From positions 3,715,101 through 3,779,100 of the forward strand of contig NC_018396.1 in the NCBI RefSeq assembly GCF_000208865.1: DNA of 64,000 nucleotides, read 5' to 3'. Position 1 is the stretch's first letter, and every line of letters starts with the position of its first letter. This DNA comes from Neospora caninum Liverpool. Lineage: Eukaryota; Apicomplexa; Conoidasida; Eucoccidiorida; Sarcocystidae. Both the position numbers and the translations under genes were made by a program. Under the pieces are notes generated by a model. That model saw only the letters and a list, made by a program, of their open reading frames with translations, made no database searches and was not told where the DNA came from. Shown one piece after another: positions 39,867 to 51,802 of this stretch.

Positions 39867-40874
39867 TCAAAACCCATGATCGTGTACAGTGTGGCTCATT
39901 GACTCTGAGTGTTCCCCTGAGGGATTCTTTATCGTGGGCGTCGTTTCGTCTGGTCCGTTCCTTGGCTGCGATTTCGCCACTTCGTTCCATGGCAAGCGTT
40001 CATTCCGGAAAACATATTTTTGTAACTCTGAATCAGCAATGGACAGCTTCACGCGTCCACGACTCAGCTGTTGCATCATATAGCTCTGGATCGCTGGCAT
40101 TTGCCAGTAGGGGTTTCCCCCTGTGTCTGGGAGCCGAAATCCACCGGTAGGTCTGGCTGTGCGGAAGATCTCCTGCAGACGATTGCTGCATGCAAACTGA
40201 ATCCGAGAAGTCATTTCAACAGCCTCTGTTGCGGTTATTTTGTGGAGATCTCCGGCGATAGCTTTCGTCGCCCAGGAAACGCCTTTCTCAGCATCCTCCG
40301 CGATGAGAGCATCAAGATCTAGTGGACCTGCTGACCAATCAAGTTCAAGCAATGGCGGCACAGAAGCCTCGTACTCCTCCTTTTCTCGTCTCCTTCTGTC
40401 CGTCTCCAGTTTCTTTTCACCACGCTTCCTCTCTTCTTCCTTCGCTCGCAGGAGAATGTAGGCAGTGTCGTGGGCCATCAGTGCTTCAATGGGACGCAGT
40501 CTCTCGTTTAGGACAATTGAAGGCTCTTGATCCGGTTTCCCAGACCCAAGGAACGACGCAGAAACTGGAAGAAAAACTGGAACTCGGTAAAGCAGTGGAG
40601 GATACGCGGAAGGTTCGTGAGCGACGCTGCGCGCGGAAAAAGGCAGAAAGAGAGAGGCTACCGGTTGATGAATGTGGAGCTCTGACGAGGGAGCAACTAA
40701 GGGAGGGAAGGAGTGCTTTGAAGAAGCCGATGGCGAGGCAGTCAGGGGAGACTCTCTTCTTCCAGAGAGCAAGCAAAACAAAACCGCGCAGCAAGTTGCA
40801 ATGCGGCGTCCTCTTCGGCCGAACTGCGGTCGCAAGACGACGCCAGGGAAAAGTGAGCCGCGCTCCACCTTCAT
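39867..40874 (-). CDS. Unrecognised 335-aa protein with N-terminal hydrophobic segment
   Basis: A single open exon. I chose the ATG at 40874 (A at -3); the frame extends upstream to 41003 without an ATG. Seen: a basic stretch FGRRGRR followed by the hydrophobic IATCCAVLFCLLS (about residues 25-37), then a Ser/Pro/Arg-rich stretch. Next comes a charged coiled-coil-like segment (RAKEEERKRGEKKLETDRRR, about residues 142-161), and finally a compact C-terminal domain with LELDWSAGPLDLDALIAEDA and GFRLPDTGGNPYWQ. A signal-like segment followed by a basic/Ser-rich stretch resembles bipartite apicoplast leaders, but this is inference. A type II membrane or secretory protein would fit equally. No known family recognised. 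Confidence 0.6.
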   Translation of the reverse strand: MKVERGSLFPGVVLRPQFGRRGRRIATCCAVLFCLLSGRRESPLTASPSASSKHSFPPLVAPSSELHIHQPVASLFLPFSARSVAHEPSAYPPLLYRVPVFLPVSASFLGSGKPDQEPSIVLNERLRPIEALMAHDTAYILLRAKEEERKRGEKKLETDRRRREKEEYEASVPPLLELDWSAGPLDLDALIAEDAEKGVSWATKAIAGDLHKITATEAVEMTSRIQFACSNRLQEIFRTARPTGGFRLPDTGGNPYWQMPAIQSYMMQQLSRGRVKLSIADSELQKYVFRNERLPWNEVAKSQPRNGPDETTPTIKNPSGEHSESMSHTVHDHGF

Positions 40875-41059
40875 CCTATCGTGTTCTCCAGCAGACTCTG
40901 TCGACGCGACAAAGGGCTGCGTTTTCCCGTCAAACTCCTGGTCGAATGGAGATAGCACGCCAGAGACATCTACTCCGTTCTTATGACCCAAACATTTGAG
41001 ATGTTACGTACAAATATCTCTATACATTGATGTGTAGTTTTGGAAACCGGTACATATCG

Positions 41060-41060
<1 letters not shown>

Positions 41061-41096
<36 letters not shown>
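41061..41096. repeat. TA dinucleotide microsatellite
   Basis: Pure (TA)n of about 18 units in the divergent spacer. Confidence 0.95.
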
Positions 41097-41098
<2 letters not shown>

Positions 41099-43304
41099 TT
41101 TGCCGCTGTTCTCCCGACCGTTCTGATTTCCGCTCTCGCTTCACCGCCGGCGTTCGTATTCGAAAAACACTTGAGACAGCGACAGAACCTTGGACTGTTT
41201 CAGTGTCGAGATAGCGAGATATTTCCAAGCCGGTCAACGATTGAGCAGCTACCGCCTTTCGGTGAGATACGGAGTTTGTCTCTGTGGAGAGGGGGGCCAA
41301 CTAGGTTTGTCCCTGAAAACAAGACAGGAGATATTGTGACTCGTGAGAATATTTGTATCAGGAATTGTTGTGCATTCATTGATGTTTTTTTAGGTGCCTT
41401 ATGCGGCTGGGTAGACAGCCGAAACCTTCGTTCGAACACATCAAACTGAACGACTTTCAGCATCCGAAAAGGCTGAGCATTACCGTTCTTCCTCTGCCAA
41501 AACGCCAATATTGTACAGCGCCTGCTCACAGGACCGCCGCGAAGAGATGAAGATTACTCCGAGAGAGTTTTTTGTTGTTCTTAGAGATTGGAAGTGCAGC
41601 GGTGACGAGTTCCCATACCTCTGAGAATGTCAGCGGTCGACGTTCCCTCTGTGTCTCTTGCTCCCGCTAGAGAGCATGTTTTCCCCTACTGCATCGACGG
41701 AAGTTCAGACTGCGAAACGCAGAATGCAGCTGAGAGGAAACAACGGAACGAATCAGATTTCCGGCCATCCAGACGCGCGCTCGGTTCGCTAGTTCCACCC
41801 AGCCGGACGCTTCCTTCACTTGTCCATCTTTACCTCGATGGCGACGAACCTCTACAGTATACGTGCGTTTGGCATGCACAGATGTGAGCATAGACAAATG
41901 TATAAATATATTTATATATGCGCAGGTGTATGCCTGTTTGGGTGTCGATTGTATGAAACGGTGTTCCCGCGCGTGTGCGAGAGTTTTTTGTCACATGGGA
42001 TGAATTCGTCCGGGATCCTCGCCTTCTCCCGAAGCACGTAAAAAAATGAACCGGAAAGGCATATGGACTGTATCTGCTCCCTCAGGTGAACGTTTAAGCA
42101 TCCGGATGTAAAAAACGGAGACAGCTCAAGAATACACGAACCACAATGAGAGCCGTTCGCGGACTCTCTCAATCCTTCATTCAGATAGAGTATCTTGGTT
42201 TTTCGTTTGTCGGGCACCCCTAGCGGTGCGCATATGCATCTGAACGCCAAGTTTCACAGCGTTTCATTCGTTTCTTCGGGCAAGAAACGAGAGTGCGACG
42301 TGGACTGTGGAACACGAATGAACGCAGGCACGCGGTAGAAGTTGAACCGCCAGTGAGTCGCGCAAAAATGCGCGAAAACACCCCGGCTCCTGGACTCCCG
42401 CTCACTGCAGCCGACCCGCCCGCCTGCAGAGAGAGCACATCCAGTTCTCTGAAGACACCCGCAATATTTTGACACGAAGACTAAACGGAAAAGCGTCTCC
42501 TTAAGAGGAAAAACGTTTCTCTGTTTCCGTAAAAGAAGGAAGTCCCCTTCCCCCTGGAACCAGGCGACCGAACGACTTTTCTTTCTCCGTGTCATTGGGG
42601 CTGTCTTGCCACGACAGCACGGCAGCTGGTTGAGCATGTGCACCCTCCCAGACACATCCACATGCTCCGGTTCTGCACGACCAACTGCGTTCTCTCCTCC
42701 CTCTGTCGCTTTCCACTGGCTTTCTTCTTCACAGAATATCTCGCTCGCTCGCAATCGCTGGCTTCAGTCTGGGATGCGTTGTCGATTTGCTGCTTCCTCG
42801 TGTGGAGGCCCTGGATGCCTACACTAACGGCCGCGGGCACACCCTGCTGCCTGGCGCTTGTTTTCCCCGTGCAAAATCGACGCCTCCTTTCGTCTTGCCC
42901 GACTTTTCGTTGAGCCCTCTTAGTTTCTCCTCTCTATTCGCGGAAGGATATGCGAGAGGGAAGAAGAGAGGAACTGGTCCGGTTCCTCAGTTCCAGAGCT
43001 TTCCTCTGTACACGAAAGAGCCGACTGAAATCCCACTTTAGAAAGATACGGAACGGAGCGGAGAGCCCTTCGGCGCCGTTCGTGAACAGAACCGCTGAAC
43101 TGTCGACCTCCGTTTTCCACTCTGTGTTGTGTTCTCCTTCCCGTAGAAGCGAGGAGCCTCGCAGTCACACATTTCAGCCACAAACCGACATCTATGTCGC
43201 AACTTCTCTCGGCACAAATACGGTCTTTGGACGACTCGGTTCTGCGCCGTTAGCGCGTTGTGCCTTCCTCCAGTGTCGATACACCCGAGCGGAGCGCGAC
43301 TGAC

Positions 43305-43311
43305 TGAGACG
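43305..43311 (+). promoter_or_regulatory. WGAGACG heptamer (TGAGACG)
   Basis: Sense-strand match to the T. gondii promoter element about 440 bp upstream of the longest SLX1 frame. Position is plausible for a promoter element; a single 7-mer is weak evidence. Confidence 0.3.
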
Positions 43312-43748
43312 CGGCGCCTTTCTTACCTCTCCACTTTCGCCGCCTTCCCCCGCCTCCTGCACCGTAACGATGGCAGCGAGCGGCGCAACCTGGGGAGGAC
43401 GCGGCACGGGCGACGCGAATCAGGAAACTGCTCTTGCCACCAAAGAGGAGACTCTTCTTTTCGCGTCCTTCGGCAAGACGCCTTTGTGTCGGGTGCGTCT
43501 CGCCGCCTCGTCGTCCCCTGAGGTGTTCACGGTTACACGCCTGGAAGCCTGACTGGAGGGCGAGGGGGCAAGGCGCCTCGTGGAAAGTTGGCAACCAAGC
43601 GGGACACGGGAGAGCGCGGGGTGCCGAAGCAGAAAGGTTTGCTGCATTTTGCACGAGACGCGCCGCCGGAGAGGCCTCCGCAGCCGAAACGTGGATACTG
43701 GAAAGGGGGAGCGAGGTACCCACTGGGGGCTAGACACATACACACTAC

Positions 43749-46700
43749 ATGCGACCGCTGGGAGAGGCTGAGGCGCTCCTCACACAGGGTCAAACGCTCG
43801 CTGGCTGTTCCCTTTTTGCTGGACGAGGGGAAGCTGCCGAGGGAGCGTTGCGCGCGAGTCGCGGAAATTGCCGCGATTTCACCAGTGTCCGAGCAACTGG
43901 CGGGGAGGGAAAAAACGGGAAGTCTCCTGCCCACGAATGCCCAGGGCCCGAATTGCGGCCGCTTAAAACTTCTGTGGAAGATCGAGAGACTCGAGAGGAT
44001 AGGTCGGCAATGCTGGACGCGGCCGCGAAGGCCAGGAACTCGGCGAGGCGTGCCGGTGGCGAACACGGTGGAGAGGACGGGACCAGGGCGTGCACCCGTT
44101 CCATGCAATCCACTGCGCCTCCTTTGCGCCCTGTGGGCGAGGACGCCTCCGGTGACGGACGAGGAGAGGAAGGAAGGGGTGACGAGAGCAACCGCGACTG
44201 GCCTTTTGCCGAAGCGAGTCGAGGCGCGGCCAGAAGGTGGAAGACGCCTCTGCGCCACGGGTGCCCAGCAGCAGACCCGGTTTCTCGAACGCCACTTTCA
44301 GCGTTCGCACCTCGAGCTGCGTCAGAAGACTGTGGAGAGCGAAGAGCCGAGAGGACTCCGGAGTGGAGAACGAAGCTCATCCCGCTCGCAGCCCGACTGG
44401 AGCAGCAGAGACACCCGAAAACCGCGGGAGAGAGACCGCCTCGGCCTCCCTCACGAATGCCGCAGCCTGCGGAGACTGTCCCCGTCGACGTCGCGGAGGA
44501 GATGCACGTGGGAAAAAGGGCTGAAGAGGGAGGAAATATGCTGAGGCTTGGTGCCTCTTTGGCTGCACCAACGAAACCCAACAGAGGGCTCGCGTCTCTA
44601 GAAGCCACGCGCGAAACACTTTCCGCTCATTCTTCTTTCCCCCACCCTTCTTCCTCTCCTTCTTCCCCCCACTCTTCTTCCTCTCCTCTGTGTTGCGTTT
44701 CGTCTCCTTCTCTGACGAGGAGAGAGATGCGTGCGAGGAGTCATGTTCTTTCCTCGACTGCGTCGCCGTCCTTCGCTCACCTTGCGCGTCAAACAGATGC
44801 ACACCGAGCGCCTCCCGCGTCGCCACTTCAGGGCACTGCAGGGGTGCGCACGAGGGTTCGGGAAATGGGACACAATCGGCTTGGCTGGGACACGCCCTGC
44901 TCGTCTCCCTGCCGCGCGGCTGCGGTGTCTCCTGTCTCCTCGCGCACGCCCACCTCCTCCCCCAGGCCTGGATGCGGTGACCAAGGCTCGGGCGCGACGG
45001 CTGCTCAGTCTGTCTCGTCTTTAGAGTTTGCGGCCTCGGAGGAAGACAGACCAACTCAGGTAAGCCGGCCGCTCGCGTCGGCCGAGCCTGCGCTTCGTGC
45101 ACGGCGCTTGTACGACGCCTTCCACTGCGTCTATCTCCTCAGGTCGCTGAAGAATCCCCGCTACACGTACGTCGGCTACTCCGTGCATCCTCTCAACCGC
45201 CTCAAACAGCACAACGGAGAAACTGCCCACGGAGGGGCTTGGAAGACGCAGCGGTGAGAGCCGCGCCCCGATAAAAGGAAGAGGCACCGCGCGAAGAGCA
45301 GAACCCAAAGAAGAAACGCGACAAGGCCCGGGAGCGATACGGAAAAGAGCTCTTCGCGAGAAGAGAAAGAAGCGAGACAGGGAAGGGACGCGCCGAGGGT
45401 GTGCAGCGATTCACTCGTCTTTACGCTCCTCTCTCCCGCGTTACATGTGCACATGCCTCATGCGAATATACATAATATACGCGAAGTTCTAGGTATATGT
45501 CTATTTGAACATGCAGCTGTACGAAAGGGTGGTGCGTGGACGCCCTGAGGTAACTGTGCATGCAGATGGCGTGTAAATTGACGCCTGCATATGCTTGTGG
45601 AAACGGAGACATGTCTCTTTCTTTTGCTGCAGTTTGTGTCCTGAGGTCTCCCACGCGCGTTTCTGTATGCTTCCAGAGCTCGAGAGCCGCGCTTCCCGGT
45701 GTCTCTGCGCGGCCCCAGGGGAGCGTGCCGGCCCTGAAGCGGGCTTTCCTTTCATCTTGTGTGTGTCTCGACTCTTCCGTCGCTTTTCAGACCTGTTTTC
45801 TTCTCACGCGTCTCCTTTTCGGTTCCTTTTCCCCCCTCCTTGCGCGGATCAGGCATCGTCCCTGGAGCTTAGTGCTCGTCGTTCACGGCTTCCCGACGCA
45901 AGTTGGGGCTCTGCAGTTTGAGTGGCGCTGGCAGCGCGCCGCGCCGGCTCTCGACTTTTTCCCGCGAGGCCTGTCTGTGCCCAAAGCGAGACGCGGAGAG
46001 ACAGCGGGGAGACATTTGCTGCTTTCTGAACCTGGATTTGGTCTTCCTTTCGAGTGTCGCGCGGCCCAAGAGAAAGCCCCGCAAGCGAAGGAGACACTGA
46101 AGAAAAGAAGAAAAGCAGAACACGACAGGCAGGACCACGAGCCCTCCGAGGGACACCCCGCGCCAACGGGAGACGTAGACGCAGGGGAGAACTCCCGATC
46201 GCCGTCCTCGTCTTTTCTTCCTTTCGCTTCGCTCTCGACCGTAGGTGCTTCCTCGGCGTTCCCTGCCGCGTCTGCCAGGCCCTCGGCGAGAACGGCGAAG
46301 GGTACGGCGAAGTGTCTGGACAGCGCACGGGAGGCAGCGTGTGCGGGGTTCCTCGCTCCAGTCGAAGTCGCGTCGCGGCTTCTCCAGAACAGCCGCGAAC
46401 GCGAACTGAGGGCTCGAGGCGCCCCGACAGAGGCGAGGCCCGCTGGGGACACGCAGACGAAGCGCGCGTGCCGACAGCCCCTCCTCGCGCAGCTTGCGCA
46501 GCAGCGCAAGCAGGCTGCAGGGGCTGCAAAGACCGTCGCGGGGCTGCGCGCCACTCTGGCGTGCGTGCAACAAACGTACAAGCTGAGTCGGACTGGAGGC
46601 ATCGTGGTCTGTGTTGGCCAGCGCCTGCGAGCGCTTCTCGCCCTTTTGCAGGCGCCGCCATTCAGCCGCATGCCGCTGGCTATCCACGTGATTGATTCGC

Positions 46701-48493
46701 GCGTCGCGGCGCCTTTTTTCCGTTCGGTGTTGCGGCAGAGGCGCGACTTCCTTTCGCGGCCCGCGGAAGCTGGCCTCGGCCCCGCTGCATCTGCAGCCTA
46801 CCCTCAGCAGAGGCCCTTGAAGGGGGTGACTCCCGGCCTGCAGGCGGCAGAGACCCCGGAAGACAGGCACCTCCTCAGTTTCGTTTCCCTGCATGCTCCA
46901 GGCGCGTCGTCTGCGCGATCGACTTCCGAGAGAGAAAGCGAGGGGACCGCGCGGCGCCGTCTCGCCTGCCCCGAACCGAGGTCCTCAAGCGCGGTTGAAG
47001 AGACCTCGACCGTGGCGCGCGGACGCCTGCGCGGCGCAGCGCCTCCGGGCCCCGCCCTTTCCACGTGGAAGGCTGCAGGCCTGTGGTTGGCGCCCCACAC
47101 ATCCGTCTCTTTTGGCGAGGCGGAGCTTCTGCTGCCGTTGGTCGGCGCCGGAAAGTCCGCGGGGAGGTCGAAGCGGCGGCGAGACGCGGGAGCGCCCGCG
47201 GAGGCGCGAGAAGGCCAGGCAGCGTGTGGAGAAGAAGCGAACAAGGCAGCGGCTGCGGGTTTCTCGGGAAGGGAGGGAAGCGGAGAGGAGCGGTGGGCTG
47301 AGACCCGACGGCGAAGCCAGGAAGGTGGAGCGGCGGAGACAGTCGTCGTGTCTGATGACTCTGAGGACGAGCGAATGGAAACGCGCGCGTCGTCTCCACG
47401 TGAGCTACCCGGGACATCCAGAAACAAAACACCCGTGGAAGGGCCCCATCAGGAGATGTGGACGCCGCTTTCCGAAGCAGGAAGTGGCGACGCGGGGGCG
47501 AGGCAGCGTTGGGGAAGGTCGGACAGAAGCGACTCTTTCGCACGGCCTTCCGCTCCAAATTCGCCCTCGCACCCTCAACCACACGCACCTTCTTCGCGGG
47601 AGTCGCCTTGCGCCCTCTCGTCCGCTCGCGAGACATCTGCTATTTGCTGTGCAGCTTCTGCCTCGGCTCGCGAGGAGCGAAGACCCGCACGGCCCCTCTC
47701 GTGTACCTTGTGTCGTCTGCAGTTCGGCGCCGGTCAAAGAGCGACGCAGTGTGGGGGCTGTGACCGCTTTTGCCACATTCTGTGCGCGGCGCGGAGGGCG
47801 ATAAGAGAACAAAGTTTCCTTTCGGGCGACCAGAGGGCATGCAGCGAGAGGGAGACCCGCGACGGCGCGGAAGGGGCGATCTGCGAGCAGGTGGGGACCG
47901 CCTCGCGCTCCCCCAGCGTTCGCAGAAGAGAGGAGGGCAAAACGGAGGAATCCGGAAGGGTGGACGGTTCGCAGGGTGGGAGGTGCGGCGGCAAAACCAC
48001 AGACGGGAGGTGGGGACACAGAAGCGCAGCTGCGGCTGAGGGGGGCGGGACTGAGAACGCCGCCACGCAAAGTCGAGCGAAACACAGGGGAGGACGCGCA
48101 TCCGACGATGCAGCCGAAACCGGACTCTCGCGGGGAAGAGCCGAAGGCCCAGAAGGCGCCGCACACGCCTCTGAGGGGGCAGCCGTAGGTCGGCGGGGCG
48201 GGAACAGCCGAGCAGACAGGCACGGAGACAGCCACGGTGGGGAGGCAGCGGAGACAGGCTCTCCCAACAGCCAGGGACGCGGACGAGGAAGCGTCCCGCG
48301 GCAAAGGCATGCACGCAGCGTGACCACAGGAGGCTTCCATCTCGTGCCCGAAGCAGTCACGTGCGAGGAATGCGGGAGAGTCGCTTCGTGGCCAGAAGTC
48401 CTCAGCCGGTCTGTTCGCTTTGATTTTCACACGGCGGAAGACCCAGCGAGGCGAGGGCACTCCGAACGCCTGAGGAAGGAGACGCCCGAGTAA
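43749..48493 (+). CDS. SLX1: SLX1 structure-specific endonuclease subunit (GIY-YIG)
   Basis: Two exons, 43749-45253 and 45853-48493, joined in phase 2 to restore an Arg codon; about 1381 aa. Seen: the GIY-YIG domain starts near residue 455 (CVYLLRSL, then YTYVGYS, NRLKQHNGE, GAWKTQR) and continues after the intron (RPWSLVLVVHGFPT, ALQFEWRWQ). The conserved Arg of RLKQHN and Glu of QFEW, catalytic in the family, are both present. A later block, LRALLALLQAPPFSRMPLAI, matches the SLX1 middle region. Zinc ligands follow: C-x2-C near 1119, QCGGCDRFCHILC, and a last C-x2-C at 1339 (FHLVPEAVTCEECGRVASWP). Known: with SLX4, SLX1 cuts branched DNA such as Holliday junctions, in the nucleus. Yeast and human proteins are about 300 aa, so this one carries a long N-terminal extension and large low-complexity inserts. 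The true start is uncertain; the ATG at 44010 has a better context. Confidence 0.87.
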
Positions 48494-50612
48494 CCCGGCG
48501 GTCGCCCTCCCCACTCTTCCGCTGCCGCTGCGTCGCTGCAGCTGCGTATGGAAGAGCGGACCCTGACGCATCTCCAGGACAGAATCGACAGACGAGGATT
48601 CCAACGGGGATGCTCATGGAGACACAAACGCGCCACTCGTCCAGCTTTCAGGACGACACTGGCGTACTCACATAAATCCGCGTCTGAGCCAAACACCTGA
48701 GATTGTCCGATCCTGCGCATCGCGTCTTGGGTCGCAGACCCGATGTTCTGGATGTCCAGGCTGCTTCGTTAGCGCTTCCTGCGCTCCAGGAAGGACCCCG
48801 TGACGCTTTCCACCATATTCCCCTCCAGTGAGGAACTGGACTTCTCCTGTAAACTTTCCCTCTCTCTCTCTATATACATGTATGTATTTGCAAAAATACC
48901 TTTTTATCTGTATATATTTGTATAATGAAGCGCGCGGGATACGTGAATACGGAAATACACCTACCAATATAGGTATATACGTACATGAGGGCGGGCAGTG
49001 CATCGGTTTACATGTCTGGGGCTAGCGGATCCTCTCGAGAATCGATATTCTGTCGTTAGGAAACTTGCGGAAGTCGACGCGAATTTCTAAGAGCACTAGG
49101 CGGTTTCCCGCCAATCTGTGGGTGTGCCGGAGAGGGAAAGTGTCATTTCCTCACTTTTTTCGGTTCACTTGATTTTGTATCAAGCCTATCTTTTCAATGA
49201 TTTGCTTGGGGGGCCGTTTCTCGGAAGACAGTTGAATAGGAATCGTTCCATCCGTTGCGAACGATCTGCGGTTATCGGGAGGCACGACTTCCCGGAGGCG
49301 CGCCGACCGAGTCATGTTGGTTTCCGCCGTTTGCTTCTCTAATTTGTTTCGTTGTTCCCGGAATAACCTAGCTAGCTGTTGCGTGTGTTTCCTCGATCGA
49401 ATGGGATTTTGTTTGCGTGACGCATGTGCGGTGGCTATGGCCGACAGCGCGAGACGGCCTCGGCCGCTTCTCGGAGCAGCACATGGAATGCCAGTGCCCA
49501 GATCCTAAACTCCACCGCTTCGTAGAGAGCGAAGACAGGCACACCGAGGAAGATAAGCGAATGGAAGGCAACAGAGACAGAGAGGCAGAGATTTCGTCAA
49601 CTACGCGATGCGATACGCTCGCGACCTTCCTGGACACGTCGCACCACTGTCTCTTTTCTTGCAATCGAAACTTTGTTAGGACACAATACCAAATCAGCGC
49701 AAGTCAGCTCACGTATCTTTCTCGGTCTACACACGTATGCATGTGCAAGTGTGATTTATATATGGATAGAACGTGAGATAACGGTGGTGTCCGAGGAGTT
49801 GCGTACCAGAGACGAACCGCAAGGAGAGACATCGACAGGTGGACGGGACATCGCTCACAATGTGCGGAGGGGGGGGGTGTGGGCCGTGGATTTGGTTTGT
49901 ATTTTATCTATGCAGGCGGCCGATATTGTAGGAAATATCTCTCTTCTGGCTAAGCAAAGCAGGTGGTTAACCCTTGAGGCGTCGCAAGTCTCGATCCTCA
50001 GGCTTCGCTTGAATCGAAGGCCGGACACCGGAAGTCCTAGAGTGTCAGGTTCATTGCATCTTACAGATGTTGATGGATGAATAGAAAAAACAGCTGCTGG
50101 CATATCTGTATTCCAATCTCTGCACATCTACCTGTCCCTCGGCCTATCCCTGCTGCATACGAATGCATTCGCCTGTGTGCCGATGGTTCCATTGTGGGAA
50201 ATGGCTTTGCAAGAAACATCCAAGTACAGCAGACAGAGGAATAGCCTATTAGTAAGGCATGCGCACACCCCGGCTTGTGATGCAGAACACCTCAGGAGAC
50301 ACGTGAGAATAGGAAAGAATGCATTTTTAACCGTGTCTCCCCGTTGGTCGTGGAGTCCCATTTTACCCGGTGAGAGATGCCGGAGAAGCACAGCGTGAGT
50401 CGTGGTTGCGGTCGATGGAATCACGCTAGGAAACACGTGCTCGGTTTTCAGGACTACCGTACGCGGCGGTGACCATTTAGCGCCGCAAAAAGACCTAATA
50501 ATTCCTGACTGCCGTTCTGCCTTTGCGTGGAATGCGGCTATGGTATCAAGTAACTACCTTCAAGGCTCCGAACAATGTCACGCGTTCGAGACGCAATCTC
50601 CGGCGTAGTGCA

Positions 50613-50630
50613 CCGTTAGTGCACTAACGG
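50613..50630. repeat. Perfect 18-bp palindrome
   Basis: CCGTTAGTGCACTAACGG reads identically on both strands. It is preceded by a further GTGCA. Function unknown. Confidence 0.9.
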
Positions 50631-51479
50631 ATACTTTCAGTTTTAACTATCCCCAAGATTGTACGACTCTTGGTCGCGTTTCTTTACCAAACCACCGTGT
50701 CTAGCGCACACAGTGCTCTGATTATTTGCAACACTCGCAGCGTTTAGTCCTTCTCTATTACGCTAACCTCTTTGTTGACCCACACTCCTGTTCTTCCGGG
50801 CTGTCCAGTCCCTCAAGTGGTGATTTCGTCGTCACGCAGTGTCTCTGGTTGACGCATCAATGTGGATCCTTAGTTTATGACGCCACAACGTTCCTGATAC
50901 AAATCTTTTCAACATAGAAGAACGGCATTCACCGATCGGCGGAGTCATGCCTCTCACCCCTGTCGCGTGCATGTTTTAATCAACTGATGCACGATCCTCT
51001 CTGTGCTTGACGTGTGAAGTACTACCAGCGTTCCGCCCCAGAAATTGGTAAACGAGACATGCTTCTGATGACCGGTCACCGAAAAAAGTTATGCAAAGAG
51101 CAAACGAACCGTCTCCGGAACGTAGGAGATCAGCAGCTCTGGTTCCGTTTCTACCAGGGGATGCTTATTGCCTTTCCCTTTGCTACATGAGCCTTCCTCC
51201 AAAGAGAAATCTTTCACGAAAGCAAGCAATCCTACTTGAACATATATATATATATATGCACCGGCATGCGCCCAGAAAGAAGGGCTTCTACATGTACGTT
51301 GCCTGTAGTTCTGTTCTGTAGCGGTGGCGACTCGGACGCGCCGAGCACTCTTCTTAGCTGCTGCGAACTGCCGGCCTGACTCACCCTTTACCTTTCTCTT
51401 CATGCGTAGAACGTGTACAGTTTCCAGATGTGCATGACTGACTCGTGACGGCAACGAGCCCAACGCGTTTCCCCCATCC

Positions 51480-51579
51480 NNNNNNNNNNNNNNNNNNNNN
51501 NNNNNNNNNNNNNNNNNNNNNNNNNNNNNNNNNNNNNNNNNNNNNNNNNNNNNNNNNNNNNNNNNNNNNNNNNNNNNNN
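51480..51579. other. Assembly gap (100 N), probably spurious
   Basis: Exactly 100 N. Sequence right of the gap (51580-51790) repeats the sequence left of it (about 51280-51480) with many homopolymer miscalls, so the two contig ends overlap rather than being separated. Confidence 0.9.
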
Positions 51580-51802
51580 AAAAAAAGGGTTTTACAAGTA
51601 CGTTGCCCGTAGTTTTTTTTTGTAGGGGGGGGGAATTGGGCGCCCCGAGCACTTTTTTTTGATGGTGGGAAATGCCGGCCTGAATCACCCTTTACCTTTT
51701 TTTTCATGGGGAAAAAGGGTACAGTTTCCCAAAGTGCAAAGATGAATTGTGAGGGGAAAGAACCCAAGGGTTTTTCCCCCCCCCCCCCCCCCCCCCCCCC
51801 CT
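51580..51802 (+). other. Low-quality duplicate of 51280-51480 (assembly artefact)
   Basis: Shared blocks in the same order include GTACGTTGCC, TGCCGGCCTGA.TCACCCTTTACCTTT and GTACAGTTTCC. In the right copy, alternating bases are replaced by runs of T, G, A or C, typical of a poor read end. It ends in a run of more than 20 C. Not biology. Confidence 0.85.

Larger units (their letters stand above)
40875..43748. promoter_or_regulatory. Divergent spacer upstream of the unknown gene and SLX1
   Basis: 2.9 kb between divergent genes, so both promoters should lie here. It contains a TA microsatellite at 41061-41096 and a TGAGACG heptamer at 43305-43311. The 42.2-43.3 kb part is richer in frames in both strands, but none has recognisable features; some may be SLX1 5' UTR or a missed 5' exon. 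Confidence 0.4.

Noticed and set aside
45869..47636. Several minus-strand frames of 200-400 codons opposite SLX1 exon 2
   Set aside because: Shadows of a GC-rich coding exon; the plus-strand frame carries the recognisable SLX1 motifs and the opposite frames carry none.
51089..51767. Frames of 128-199 codons across the second N gap
   Set aside because: They result from the duplicated low-quality flank and the N run.
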